This document shows, piece by piece, positions 37,709 to 49,920 of a DNA stretch of 64,000 nt; position 1 is the first letter of the stretch; each line of letters starts with the position of its first letter. The notes beneath the pieces were generated by a model. That model did not search any database. It was not told the origin of the DNA and worked only from the letters and a program-made list of their open reading frames with translations. Location: the NCBI GenBank assembly GCA_000231825.2, contig JH720329.1, positions 626,301-690,300 of the forward strand, in the 5' to 3' direction. Both the position numbers and the translations under genes were made by a program. Origin of the DNA: Tetrahymena elliotti 4EA. Taxonomy: Eukaryota; Ciliophora; Oligohymenophorea; Hymenostomatida; Tetrahymenidae.

Positions 37709-39020
37709 ATGATTTAGCCATAGATTAACAAGGAAGAGGAGAATTTTTAGAATTTGCATAACTATTAAATAGGTTATGATGTGGAGAATCAAAATGAGTT
37801 AAATGATGAATATCCAGATACTTATTAAATAAAAGTAAAGGATGAAGGGTATAATCAAGTTTAGCCCTAGACATCTGGAAGAAAATCATCTACAAGCACT
37901 AGTAATACAAACTAAGAAAATAATGTTAGCATAAATTTGAATGATAGCAAAAATTAAAACAGCATGCTTACAACTCAACAGTAATAGCTACCTTAAAAAC
38001 AATTAGAGATCAAAGCTGCTTCCAAAAAATACAAGCGCTACATGGGACATACTGTAGGTTTTATATATATTAAAAGTGAACCTATTTTTACACTAGGACC
38101 ACATTGTAAATATTTTACTCATATTTAAAGATTAAAAGTTAGTAAATTGATATTTTAATATTAAACATTTTATAACATATTATAATAGTCTGCATATTCA
38201 TAGTTACATGGTCTATCATGACAGGTTTTAGTTATTTTTTAGTTTTCAAAGTTGCTCCAAATAAAGGAGAATTTTGGTATTATTTGACAATGCTTGTTTG
38301 TGGAGTTTAATCTCTTAGCTATTTACTTACTGCACTTATAAATCCTGGTATTCATACTGCAAAACGTGAAGGATAATCTAATAAAAGACTTCAAAAGTAA
38401 ATTTTTTAACATCAAAATTAATACAGCTATCATATTTGTTAATATTTTGAAAATTTATAAGATATTTCCAAAAAGGTTCTTTCAAATGAAAATAAAATGC
38501 AAAATCTTCTTAAACCAAAAGATAATGTAACAAACTACTTTTAAAAAACAAGTAATCCGATACAAAATTTTCAATAAAATATTTTAATTTCAAAATTAGT
38601 TAAAAAAGTTGCTTGTAAAATCTAAGTTTTTAAAAGAAATTCCATAAAAAAAAACTATTGTGGCTGAAATAATTTGATAATTAAAAAATAAAAAGTCTTA
38701 TTCAACGAACTTACATCTAAATAGTTTTTGCATAATATTTTTGAAAGAACTTAATTCTACTTTTAAAAACAAACCAAAAATAAAAAATGTTGAGATAATT
38801 AATATTTATTTATTAAAATAGCTATTGCTACAAATGTGATATTAATCAAAATAAAGAAGAATATCATTGCCCTGATTGTGATGTATGCATTCATTAATTT
38901 GATCATCATTGTCCTTGGACGGGTAAGTGTATTGGTGGGGGAAATATGCTACTATTTTAAGTATTTATTTCATCAACAATATTTTGGTTCTTCTATTGTA
39001 TGATAATGCTGATGTCTTGA
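37709..39020 (+). CDS. DHHC-type protein S-palmitoyltransferase
   Basis: Exons 37709-38141, 38189-38396 and 38822-39020 join in phase to 279 residues. The cytosolic N-terminus (about 145 residues) is Gln/Asn-rich. Two transmembrane helices follow (about 146-168 and 182-205), then an NPG motif, then the Cys-rich domain CYKCDI...HCPDCDVC with the catalytic DHHC at 241-244 inside FDHHCPWTGKCIGGGN, and a third helix up to the stop. The family transfers palmitate from acyl-CoA to protein cysteines at Golgi, endosome or plasma membrane. The usual fourth helix and C-terminal tail are missing here, so either the protein is short or a further exon was missed. The second intron, 425 nt, is unusually long and holds a partly open frame. 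Confidence 0.88.
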
Positions 39021-39372
39021 ATGAATAAAACATAAAACATTTAACAAAGATTAAAATTTTCACAAAACGAACTTCTTTTTAATATTTATTAATGTAAATG
39101 AGGAATACAAATGCATAAACAAGCCTAGTGATTAATTAAATATACATCATTATTTATATATTATATAGAAGCTAGTTTATTTTATTATAGGTTTAATAGT
39201 GCATTTAATCTAAATGTTGATTGCATATTTTTGATCTAGTTAAAATATAGCATAATTTTTCATATAAACAAATAAATATTTTTTTATTTATTCACTAAAT
39301 TTAGTTTTCAGTTTTTGTAATTGTCTTTTTAAAATATTTAATTATTATCATTTTTAAAATATTTAATTATTA
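39021..39372. other. Short intergenic region with a tandem duplication
   Basis: Contains two adjacent copies of about 25 nt (ttttaaaatatttaattattatca) at roughly 39329-39376. Their second copy touches the stop codon of the TFIIIC gene. Otherwise AT-rich with nothing recognised. Confidence 0.5.
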
Positions 39373-41187
39373 TCAATTAAATTTAAACTTATCTTTCATC
39401 AATTTTTAAATACGCTTAATGTCAATACTTTGAAGCCATCCAGATTTTTTACAAGGCTTGATGATTTTATCTTTTTATTTTTCTAACTTTTCTTTTGATT
39501 TTTCTGATTTTTCTTTTGATTTTCCTGATTTTTCTTTTGGTTTTTCTAATTTTTCTAAAGCCTTCTAAAAGAATTTTTTGACATTTTCATCTTAGATTTC
39601 ACAAAGCATATACATATGTCTATAATGTTGAGGTTTTTCAATGTAAGTTGGGTCATAAGTATTTCTAAAAGCATTAATATAAAATAAATCTCAATAATTT
39701 TTTGAATGAAATTATAATTTACTGAATTGGGTTATATTCTTTAGCTTATTCATAGTCTTCACTGTCTAAAACAACTATGTCAATAACTTGATAATGAACA
39801 GCTTCTTTATTCTCCTTAGGGTTGTAACCGAACTTAACATAAGCATGCTTCCAAGGACCGTCCTTGAAATTGTAAGCAAGCATAGCAAGAGCTCTATTTT
39901 ATAAAAAGTAAATATAAATTTACATTACTGTGGTATTTGCATTACTTTCTAAAATTAAATATTGTGTATTTAATATTTCTTTGATTTAGATAGACTATCA
40001 AGCTATTACGAATCCAAATAGGTCTCTAATCGAATAGGCTTTTCAAGATTTAATAGAGTTAATCATCTTAAAATTAATCCAAATTTAAGTTTGGTTATTA
40101 AGGTATTTATGTTTCTTCAAAACTAATTTGTATTGACTAAAATATATTTCTTTGTCTCTGTTGTTTTTGCACACAATTTAAGTTTTCTCTGAAAAACCTT
40201 TTCAATTACAATTTAAGATAAAAATCAAATAAAACAATTAATTAATCATTTACTCTAATTTATTAAGCTTATAGTTTTTCATAAAAGATTGAGGCTAGAT
40301 ACAATAGTGATATATCCTTGGATTTACTTCATCTTTAAGAAAAGGGGCTTTATTTTCAATTATCTTCTAAATAGGCTGATTTTCATATTCTATTTTTATG
40401 GGCTCTTCCTCTATGAAAAAAATTATTAATTTTTTATTGTAAAAATTAAATTAAATTTTTATATATTCACCTATTTTTTATTTTCCATTTTCTACATTTT
40501 ATTTTCCATTTTCTACATTTTATTTGTTTGTCTTTCCATTTTAAACACTATTGCTTGCATCACTTTCATTTAAATTTTTCTTTTTAATGTTAGGATTTTT
40601 CTTTTAAGATTGATGATACTCCTGTTGAATGCTTTCCACTACTTCTTCTAAAATAATTTATAATATATTTTTTTACAAATATTTAATATAATTTGCATAT
40701 ATTGTTTATGCATTATAATTTTTTACCTTTAAAAGAGTCCACTAATTATTTTGTAGAAATAGGCTATTCAAAGAATATATCTTTGTAATCAACAAAGTCA
40801 AATTTGTCCTATGTTTGACCAACCAAATCCAATTTATATAATATCTTTTAAGGATTATTTTTGTTTCTTAACACTTTTATTTGGTAAACTTTTTTTATTG
40901 ATTTTGAGCGAATTAAACTTAGCTCCTTTTTATTCTTAACAACCATTTCAGGCTTATCTAATTTCTAATATTGAAATTTAAAAAATGCATCAAAAATTTA
41001 GAATAAATCTTATTAAAAGAAGCTATCGATCATTTATAGCTAGCTATATAAATTTTAAAAAGTATGCTATTCTTTTTACCTCTTTTATCTCTTATATGTC
41101 AAAGTTTTTTTTCACAGAATGCAAACTCTCACAATAATATTGGACATTTACATTTGTAAATACTTTTTGATTTTCTTCTATCTCCAT
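39373..41187 (-). CDS. TFIIIC subunit 5 (tau95/GTF3C5-like) RNA polymerase III factor
   Basis: Seven exons keep one frame of 461 residues: 41080-41187, 40727-40964, 40471-40647, 40254-40410, 39946-40188, 39723-39893, 39373-39664. The N-terminal part has SLIRSKSIKKVYQIKVLRNK and DFVDYKDIFFEQP, matching the barrel-forming first domain of tau95. Residues about 185-215 (APFLKDEVNPRIYHYC) and 280 (QRPIWIR) match the linker and winged-helix region. Residues about 310-345 (NFKDGPWKHAYVKFGYNPKE) match the family's hallmark GPW...KFGYDPR block. Members of this family sit in the tauA module of TFIIIC, bind the A-box promoter region of tRNA genes and recruit TFIIIB in the nucleus. The C-terminus adds a Lys/Glu/Ser repeat. 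Introns are 53-115 nt. The identification rests on remembered motifs, not on an alignment. Confidence 0.8.
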
Positions 41188-41240
41188 TTAATTCTATATT
41201 TATGAGAAGCTAATATTTTTCTATAATATATTTATTTTAA

Positions 41241-41489
41241 TCAGTGATTAGGTTATCTTTTGGCTAAATTCTATTTTATACTCTTTGAGTTATCTTTTAG
41301 TTTTTTAAAGATTCTTTTTGAAAAATAAGAAAATAAATGTACTTAAACAATCAATTGTTATTAAATTGCAAAGTAGAGAAAATATAACAAAATAAAAATA
41401 TATAGCAACTAATATTTTTTATATATAGGAATATCTTTTTTAATCAAAGTGTATTCTAACAAATCGTATTTAGCTATCAGTCTTTTCAT
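41241..41489 (-). CDS. Short hypothetical ORF or 5' exon upstream of the TFIIIC gene
   Basis: An 82-codon TGA-free frame starts MKRLIAKYDLLEYTLIKKDI and ends at TGA 41243-41241. The first 26 residues look coding; the middle part is intron-like (starting with GTACATT), so if real it is probably spliced. It could be a small gene or a 5' exon of the gene below, but no consistent junction to ATG 41187 was found. It may also be chance, since TGA is rare in such AT-rich DNA. Confidence 0.25.
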
Positions 41490-41788
41490 GGCATATGAAT
41501 ATTTCTAAAATATATTCCTTTTTAAGATATTATAAAATAAATTATTATGGATTTTAAAAATTAAAATAGATAATATTTTTTAATATGTAGAAATATTCAA
41601 TTGAAATTATTATGAGTTTTTGTTTTAAATATTTGTTCAATATCATTAATCTTATATTTTAAAAATAAAATACACTTACAATGCCCAGAAATTAAAAGAT
41701 TTATTAATCAAATAAATATTGAGATAAATTTTGTGAATATTGAAATAATAATTTTAATTTTTAGCAAATTTATTTTGTCAAATAATGA

Positions 41789-41902
41789 AAATTTATTCCT
41801 TGTGTACATCATGTAACATCCGATGTTTATCTTCCATGTACTGGAGAATTACCTACTCCTCCTTGCTATAATTCATCTAATAATTTGTTTGATTTTCAAA
41901 TG
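41789..41902 (+). pseudogene. Isolated fragment resembling alpha-carbonic anhydrase
   Basis: One exon-sized frame reads ...VTSDVYLPCTGELPTPPCYN and SSNNLFDFQM before a GTAAAA donor. The G-E-L-P-T-P-P-C block resembles the active-site wall motif G-S-L-T-T-P-P-C of alpha-carbonic anhydrases, which sits near the C-terminal third of the enzyme. The frame is closed by TGA just upstream with no acceptor in between, and no other carbonic-anhydrase exon or zinc-binding histidine segment was found nearby. It looks like a leftover of a decayed gene. Chance similarity cannot be excluded. Confidence 0.4.
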
Positions 41903-42466
41903 GTAAAAAAATAGTTTTTGATTTTTAGAAAAATATATGAATAATAATAATTTGTTGCTATAAAATATTGTTTTTTTATGAAAAAGTAATTTTATCAAAC
42001 GGTATTCTATACTATACAATAAAGAAGTATATTAAAATATAAAGTATAATTTGATTGAATACTTATTCGTATAACAGATTGATTAAGTTGATTAAAAGTA
42101 TCTAAGGTAACAAATTTTTATTTGACATATTGCCATTTTGATCAAAATTTATTGTGGTTATTTATTAGTCAACTTATTTAAACATTATTTAGTTTATAAA
42201 ATATTAAGTTAGAAAAATTAAAATTATTAAGTGATGGAATATTATGTGATTTCCTTTTGATTAAAGTTAAGATAGTCTTTTGATTTATTATTTTTTTGAT
42301 ATTTTTGATTTAATAAATTTATTTAAATTGATAATTATTAGGTATTTTTTAAAGTTAAGTAGAGAGAGAAATGAAATTAAAATATTTCATTTATTGTTAT
42401 TTTGGTTGAGAATAAAAGTTTTGATAGGATTTTTTTAATTATTTTAAAAGGGATAGTTTGAAAAAT
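41903..42466. other. Intergenic AT-rich region
   Basis: Nothing recognised between the carbonic-anhydrase-like fragment and the end of the kinase-like/helical-repeat gene. Contains runs of T and A only. Confidence 0.5.
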
Positions 42467-45400
42467 TCAATAATTATCTATAGCATATCCTCTGCTATCT
42501 AGATTACTATAAGAACCGATAGTTCTTCCCTTAATTTTATCATTTTGTAATCCGGGTATCCTTTTTGCTTCTGCTACTTTATCAGTTAGTAATAATTAGA
42601 TTTAAGTTTGCAAATAAAATAAGTTCCAGCTGCGGAAGACTAAGCTATCATTTGTTTGATATTATTGGAATTAAGATTTAAAACTTTCAGTCAAAGTAGC
42701 ACTGTTTTGAACTGCCTTTCCAATTTATATGAAATTGTTTGAGTTGAAATTTGAGGTTGATATAATTTATTCTACAAAGAAGGGGTACTAAGATTTGGAA
42801 GCTGATTTTTACACAAAGAAATTTTTCAAATTGTTAGAAATATTCATTTCCATTTATATCAGTTTATCAATGAGAGAGATGATACCAGCTCCTTTGGCCT
42901 CAAACAATAATTATTAAATTTTTTTGGCATTTCCCTCTTAAGCAAATGTAAATTTTAATAATCCAAGATATCCATAAGCTTCACGAACTTTTAAGATGAA
43001 GTTATCTTGATTATTATTTTCAACAAAGAGAGAATGTTTTTTAGCTTTAGAGTTATGCTTTTTAGGTTTGCAAGAAATAATTGGGGATTTACTTCTTTGA
43101 CTTACATAATTATTTTTATTATCTTTCTCATCTTCATCTGAATCTAATTCTTCATCATTATTTTTACGTACCTTAGGCTAATTTAGCATAATATCTTCTT
43201 GGAAATCTTTACAGTTGAAAGCATATTAGAAATACTTGAGAGCTTTCTGATTTTCTAAGAGATAAAGATTGTATAATCCTACATAATAAAGAGAAATAGG
43301 ATTCTGTTAATCAACAAGAGAAGTAGTTTAACTCATGTATCTCCAATAAGCAATACTCTTCTCAATTTTTGCAGGAGATTTTAGCAAATACAATACATAA
43401 ATCATGTACGTGGTTTTCTATAAATTTTTATTTCTTCTAAAAACTGAAGCATCTGTGATTAAATTCTCTAATAGCATATAAAATATTTAAGACTCTTCAT
43501 TTTTATCAAAAAGGTGTTTGTAGAGCATTCTATTGATAAACCTAACAATATACTAAATCTCTTCATCATCAAAATCTTAATGAAAGTGTATTTGCTACAT
43601 AAAAAAGAACAGCTTTTATTCTATTATTTTGTTATTCAAATCTAGTTCTTATGCTGATAAATGCATTTTTGATGTCTAAATCATGTATTAAATATGTTTT
43701 ATTGATCTATCTGATAGCTATATAATTCTTTCCGAATCTTCAAAGCTGCTTAGAATAAACTATTGAATTACATCAAAGTTTACACCATTTCTCATAGAAT
43801 CATTTCTCAGCAAAAAGAAAGTCAAAATATTCATTATCTTCTGATATTTATTTTTGTGTCTGCTAATAAATTCTTTAACATTCTTTTTCTATAGATAGTA
43901 TTTATCTCTATCCATCATCTCCTGCATACATCTGCAGCAAGAATATAATTCACTGAACCAAATCTCTATTTCTCTATTAATTTAGTTTTAAGAAATAATT
44001 TATTTATTATTTAAGTTGTCTTTTTTATCAAAATAAATTATTAATAAATAATTTAATAATTATAATGAAGGCTTTTTCATGCAGGGTTTAAATTTAATAT
44101 TTAAAAAAATTATTTTGATTAAAACTTTAAAAAGAATAATCATAATTCAAAATGATTGCAAAAAAAGTTAATAAAAAACCCTCGTTACTCTTTTGTCATT
44201 TTGATAAATTTAGTTATTTATCATAGAAAAATTTTTAAAAATAAAAGGGGAAAGGATCTCAAAGTATTTGATATTTTGATAAGAAATAATTAAATATGAT
44301 TATTTTTATTATTTGAATGAATTTTTTACGTTGGTTTTTTCTAAAATATGCAGGCATAATTTTTATCGCATATTTAGCTGTAGTCAAAGGAGAAGTCGAC
44401 AAGATTAGAAAATTTGATGACAAACTGATTTTATGCTTTGGAGACAAAAACATTTTTAGAGTTAATGTTTCCTATGTAATAGTTATGGAATAGGATTAAG
44501 ATGAGAGAATCAAAAAGGTTTGAGAGCATTTAAAGATAATATTTTTAGTAGTTTATATTTTCATGCTACTTGGCTTCAATTAAGATGAGATTAGAAAGAT
44601 CATAAAGAGAAAAATCGCCTAATTTTTAAATTATTGTGAAAGTTTTGTCATCAGAATAAACAGTTTAGGGCATAAATTTAATAAATTTAGTGACGATTTT
44701 TTAATAGCTATCCATGTAAACGCTGTATTACTCTTTAGTTTAAAATATTCTAATTTACAAATACATGTTCAGCTTTTTTAAGTATATCCTATTCCACTTC
44801 ACATCTTTTAAAATTATGATGTAATTATCATTATCATAGAAGTCTTTACTTGATTGTAAATCAGGTAAAATGAATTTAACCAGTAAATCTCTAAAATGAA
44901 GACTTGCAAAGTACTATCTTTAGATAGGAGTTATTTCATCATAGCCTTCTGTGCTATTACTTTTCATCATTTCTCTTATAGACTGTTATCTGTTTTACTC
45001 AAATGATAGAGATGGATTTATAGCTAATTACTTAAGTTTGACACTTTGATCTAGATTATTTTATTCAGCTTACTATTGAAGAAATTCCTGTTATTCTAAA
45101 TATGCCTTCATAAAGTTATCATTATTCTAATTACTATCGTTTATATTGAAATCATCATTTGGAGTTTCTATATTACCATTAGGTGTATTCATTTAAATAC
45201 TAAATGGACTAACTAATGGCTATTGCACATGCTTTTTAGGTACTGATTGAGATTTCTCATTATTCTTATCAGTATGAAATTTTTTAATATTATCTGCTTG
45301 GTTCTATAAATATGGGCTGTTGTTGCTTCCAGTTTACTTCTAAGGCAGGCTATAATGCTTCATTTAGTGAGAAACGTTCTATTTTTCATCATCATCACAG

Positions 45401-46196
45401 GGCGTAGGAGTATCAAAATCATCTATCCATAAATTATAAATAAAAAAATGTAAATTTTACTAGTGGAATTTTCAATTTTTAGATTATGAATTTGTCTTTT
45501 AGATTTATGAATTAAAATCTAACAAACATTCTATCAAAATTTGATTTTAAGTTTTTTACCTTATGGTATTTTGTATGTTTCTCTTTTGATAGTAGCAAGT
45601 TTAATACTCATGATTTTAGGCACAGTCCTTTCATCAATAGATTAAATGGACATATTGCGAACAAAACTTAAATCATCTTATATTTAATCTTCTTTATTTT
45701 CTTTATGATCGTCACTACCACTATCTTCCATATCCTATAAAAGTATCAACTTTGCTGACATACCATTGTTGTACTTTTTAAAATAATTATCATAATTTTC
45801 TGGACTGATAGAAAGTTAATGTTATTCTTAGTAAAGCTATCTTGCTTAAGATTATTATGGATCACTATTGTTGTTTTGCTTGGATAGACAGCTTGTCCAA
45901 AATTTATCCTACTTTTATAGTAATTGAATCCTATTCTATCTTTGTTAATCAGAATCTTCATCTAAAAATATGTTAAAAAAGCTTGTTTATTTTTGATCAA
46001 AACTAATAAAATTAAATGATCTTCAAGCAGATCTTTTTAAAAAATAAATCAGCAGATCAAGCCTAACCAAATAAATTCTAATTATGCAATAATTTAATAA
46101 AAATTGAATACCTTCTACTTCTAGTTCATCATCATCAAATGGGTTATCTAAATTACACAAAGACTAGGGTGTCTATCCTGGTGTATGCTTCTTCAT
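42467..46196 (-). CDS. Degenerate kinase-like domain fused to a helical-repeat region
   Basis: Four exons in matching phase (46112-46196, 45560-45961, 44330-45422, 42467-43973) give 1028 residues. The first 300 residues are acidic and Gln/Asn-rich. Around residues 350-530 a protein-kinase-like order is visible: YDLSNLILIEA (hinge/alpha-D region), then FHNYYIGNINSKNVFVS in place of the catalytic HRDxKxxN loop, and IKFSNLVDFSFD in place of DFG. The catalytic Asp and usual lysine are not evident, so this is a pseudokinase candidate. The last exon (about 502 residues) is helical with TPR-like segments (ISLYYVGLYNLYLLENQKAL) and an acidic-basic insert. The 356-nt intron (43974-44329) joining the two halves is the weakest point; two adjacent genes are possible, since exon 3 also reaches a TGA at about 44230 if unspliced. 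Confidence 0.65.
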
Positions 46197-47305
46197 GAAA
46201 ATAACTACACTAAAACTCTACTCTGTTTTCCTTTGTTTTATATCTATTTAGCTTTGTTTTTTCTGGTGTTAATTACCTTCTACAATCCTAAAAAATTTAT
46301 TCCTTAAATTTAATTATATGTTTTTGGTTTTTTGTATTTCCTTTACTAAAAAACATCAATAAACAAAAATAAAAGAAAATTTCATGCATTTAATTTATAA
46401 GTCAATCTTACTGAAACATTAAATCCCTTAAAATCAGATCAACCAATAAACTATCTTTATCCTGCATTTCTATTACTTAGGTAATCTAATTATATTATTA
46501 TTCTTACTTATCCTACCTCACCAAAAATCACTTATCAAAGTTTTTAAAAAACTTTAAATATAAAACATACAAGTTTTAGTTAGTAACTCAGAAAAATCAT
46601 TGGTGATTCTATCATAAGTAAATAAATATCTTTTATTAACATTTTCTTTCTTTCTTAAATTACTATTATAAATAAAATATTATCTTTCACTATACTATGT
46701 TACTAATAGTTAAGATAAAATTAAAATTATTAAAAATATTTAAATAATAATACTCAATATTTTGTTTATTAATAATAATACTCAATATTTTGTTTATTAA
46801 TAAATAATAAACATCAATGATAAATCCTGATCTAAAACTTAAATTTTGAATTTCAAATGTTATTGGAAAGAATAAAAGTAATAATCAATATAATCAATAA
46901 AGCCTTTAAGCTGATCTTATCTATTGAAATTGACAAATAATAATTGATAACTAGATTAGAATTCATTTTTAATTTTTAATAAAATTAATTTTAATTCACA
47001 TACAATTAAGAATATTTTTATATTATTATTAGAAATGTATTTCTCAATCTATTTTAATATCTTTCTTTAAATAATAAAATTTATAAAGGATCAGTTTAAT
47101 GCTTACAATAATTATTCAATTAATTAACATTTTTATATTCATTTAATATTACATATACCTAAAATACTTACATTTCTCATCAATTTTTTAATAATTAACA
47201 AAAAATTATTATTTATGTTATTGCTAAAAATTTACTTAAAAAAATAAAAATATTATTTAAGTGTGGAAGAAAGATTTTGCAGTAAATGCTAAAAAAAGTT
47301 TAAAT
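46197..47305. other. Intergenic region with a short tandem duplication
   Basis: Contains two direct copies of about 32 nt (aataatactcaatattttgt plus ttatta) at roughly 46746-46803. The rest is AT-rich. The promoter of the kinase-like gene should lie in its left part, but no motif is recognisable. Confidence 0.5.
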
Positions 47306-49285
47306 TCAATATTTTTAGTAATAGTTTTCCAAATCAGAATCTTCATCAAAATCCTAAGATGAAATTTCTAGATTAAATTCATCTATAAGCTCCTGCATAT
47401 TTTTTTAGATCATATTATTTTAGGTGTTAAAGCTAAATATTTAATTAATAAACTAGCTTAGCTAGGTAGATTAATCATAATTTTGAATGAATTGATGAGT
47501 CTGGCTTAAAATAACTTTAAAATTTATAAAATTAAATTAAATATTTGGTTAAATGCTATAGCTTTAGTCATAATATTCTTTGATTATAAAAGGAAAGCCT
47601 TTGTATTAAAAGTTATTTTAATCAAATTTGGCTTTAGGTTCAAGTAAAGAAATAACTAGGGTATTATTTTATTTTTAAGAAACTATCTCATGATAATAGC
47701 TAATAAGCTCACTAAATAATGTAAATAATGGAGTAGAATTCAGCTTTTGCAATAGATTGCCTTTTTCGATTGCTTTTTTAATATCAGCTTCTTCAATGTC
47801 TTAATGAGTTAGATAATTATTTTGCTATTCTTTACTAAAGTATTTCTATACATTGGGAACATAGTTTTTCTATAATAAAAAGAAAACCACCATGTTTGTT
47901 TGAGCAATTGAACTTAAAGTAAATTTGTCTATATTTTTTACTTAAATAAAGTATTTAAATAGACAAACTAGTTATTAAATTTTTATAGATAGTGAAGAAT
48001 AAATTTTTAATAGAGATGTCTTTGCAATTCCTATATGGTTTCCAACTGTGAAATCTATTTTCACTTTATATTCTGAGTTAAAAATTGATTATTTTCTCAC
48101 TTAAAACCCAGGAACTGGTGCATTAAAAAATGTATTGATTTCTAATTTATCAGATTATTTTAAATTCTACTCTAGCAAAGTCAAAAATTTAATCTTACTA
48201 TCTTAATCATTAGATAATTATGGATTGTTCTCAACTTCAAGAGATACATCAATGTCAGAAGACTTAGATAATTAAAAGCCCATCATATATGATCCATAAA
48301 CAGTGCATTTCAATTTATTACAGTATTATCTATTAACTGTCATAGACATCAAAAATATTATATTTTCTAACTCTGTCAATTAATGAAATGTATCATTCAA
48401 AGTTGGAAATATAAATTTAAATAATTCTTCTAGTTTTATATCTTCATTTGTTTTTAGTTCTTCATTTTATTTTATTTCATTTGAGCCATTCATGTTATTA
48501 TTATTTTATTAATTTTCCCTTTAACCTAATTCAAGTTTCTATTTTTCTTCATTTTCTATTATTTTCTTATCTGAGTTATTAAAATTTTATCTGAGCTATT
48601 CATTTTGGTTTTTATCTGATTGTTAATTTAAAAAATTTTCATTAAGTTAAATGTTTTATTCAGATATTTTTTCTGAGTCTTTTCTTACCAAAATTTTGTC
48701 TTAATTATTTTTTACAATGCTGCCATTGGATTAATGATGCTAATTATTAGACATTTTTTAACAAGAACTAGAATCTCCTCTCATACTATCTTATTGATTT
48801 TTGGTGATAATGCTGATTTTTTTGTTTTCTCTTAAAGTTAGTTATTTCTTGTTCCTAAAAAGGAGTTTGTTGTTAATGATGATTTAATATATTTTAGTAT
48901 TGTAGAATTAAAAAGGATCTTCTTCGTTATCGAAAATGTAATTATTTATTTTACTGTCTAGCTGAAAAAGACTTTAAGCATTCACCATTTATGAGAAATT
49001 AAAAGCTTAAATTATTTTCTTAAATATCATAAGTGCACTTAGTGATCTAGATTCGATTGCTTTTTCAACCTATTGATTTAAAGTATCTTACAGAACATCT
49101 ACCTTTTTAGGGTTTTGCTTGATGAGCATTCTTAATTTATTAAAATTGATAGATTTTTTGGTGTTCAACAGCTTGTAATTCGTTTCGCTAACTTCTTCTT
49201 TGATAACTTTCAATAGCAATTTCAATTTTTTTTCAGATATACGAGGCAATTATTTTGTCGAAGTTGTTTCCTACTAGCTATTCAT
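47306..49285 (-). CDS. Non-canonical poly(A) polymerase / terminal uridylyltransferase-like protein
   Basis: An intronless frame from ATG 49285 to TGA 47308-47306 encodes 659 residues. Residues about 1-280 are Gln/Asn/Lys-rich with no domain. The catalytic nucleotidyltransferase domain begins near 290: helix-turn GS motif YGSYMMGFQLSKSSDIDV (GS at 331-332, metal-binding Asp344 and Asp346), and third carboxylate Asp411 in YKVKIDFTV. The following helical region holds QLVCLFKYFIQ and GFPFIIKEYYDQ, as expected of the central and PAP-associated domains of the Cid1/Trf4 group. Such enzymes add A or U tails to RNA 3' ends; substrate and location are unknown. The C-terminus is acidic. The family is confident; poly(A) versus uridyl specificity is not decidable by eye. 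Confidence 0.85.
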
Positions 49286-49400
49286 TTAATATTATTATAC
49301 CTTAATAGATTTCTAATTAAAATTTTATATCTTTCAGTCTACTAAATTTGATTTAATCAATTTCTTAACTTAGGTTTTAATTAAAATTTTCTATTTATTT

Positions 49401-49760
49401 TCACAAATTAATTATGGTAATCTACTTGATTAAAATCATAGATTCTTCTACAAAATTTTTACATGCAAATTAATAAGCAATAAAATTCATAATAATTAAT
49501 TATCGATTAGATTATAGATTTCTATGAAAAGTTCAAACTGAGTTCTAATTATTGCCATTAATTATTTTTAAAAAAAAAATAATAATAATAAAAAATGCAA
49601 ATAAAAAATTTTGAAAAAATTTCTTAAAATGATTGTGTAAAATATTTTAAATTTAAATAATAGGACATCTTGAAATTTGATTTTTTTTTTCTTCAATTCT
49701 TTTTTGGATTTCTTGTTCAGCATTAGTTAAAGGTTAAATCGATCTATTTGTTCTACTCAT
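49401..49760 (-). CDS. Small hypothetical gene, splice pattern unresolved
   Basis: From ATG 49760 the minus strand reads MSRTNRSIQPLTNAEQEIQK, then RIEEKKIKFQD, which looks clearly coding. A second coding-like segment, NFIAYQFACKNFVEESMILI, lies at about 49410-49495 in another frame and ends at TGA 49403-49401. A GT...AG intron between them is likely but its exact ends could not be fixed. The product would be about 80-100 residues with no recognised domain. It sits between the start of the polymerase gene and the divergent GAF gene. Confidence 0.4.
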
Positions 49761-49920
49761 TTTTAATTGCTCTTATATTGATAAGTTATGATGAAAAAAC
49801 AAAGAGAAAATAAAGGAATTTGAAAATGTTTAGGATCTCTAAATTCAACAGTATTAGGAAATATAAAAATTTTACTTTTTTATGTATAAAAATTAAGATA
49901 TTTATCACAAATTGCTGAAA

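Noticed and set aside
38397..38650. Extending DHHC exon 2 through the open frame downstream of 38397
   Set aside because: The frame ends in TGA before the Cys-rich domain, whereas splicing from 38396 to 38822 restores the CYKC...DHHC domain in phase.
44215..44330. Ending the kinase-like gene at the TGA near 44230 without splicing
   Set aside because: A good GTAAAA donor at 44329 and an acceptor at 43974 join the halves in phase, and the second half has no start of its own at its acceptor. Kept as an alternative only.
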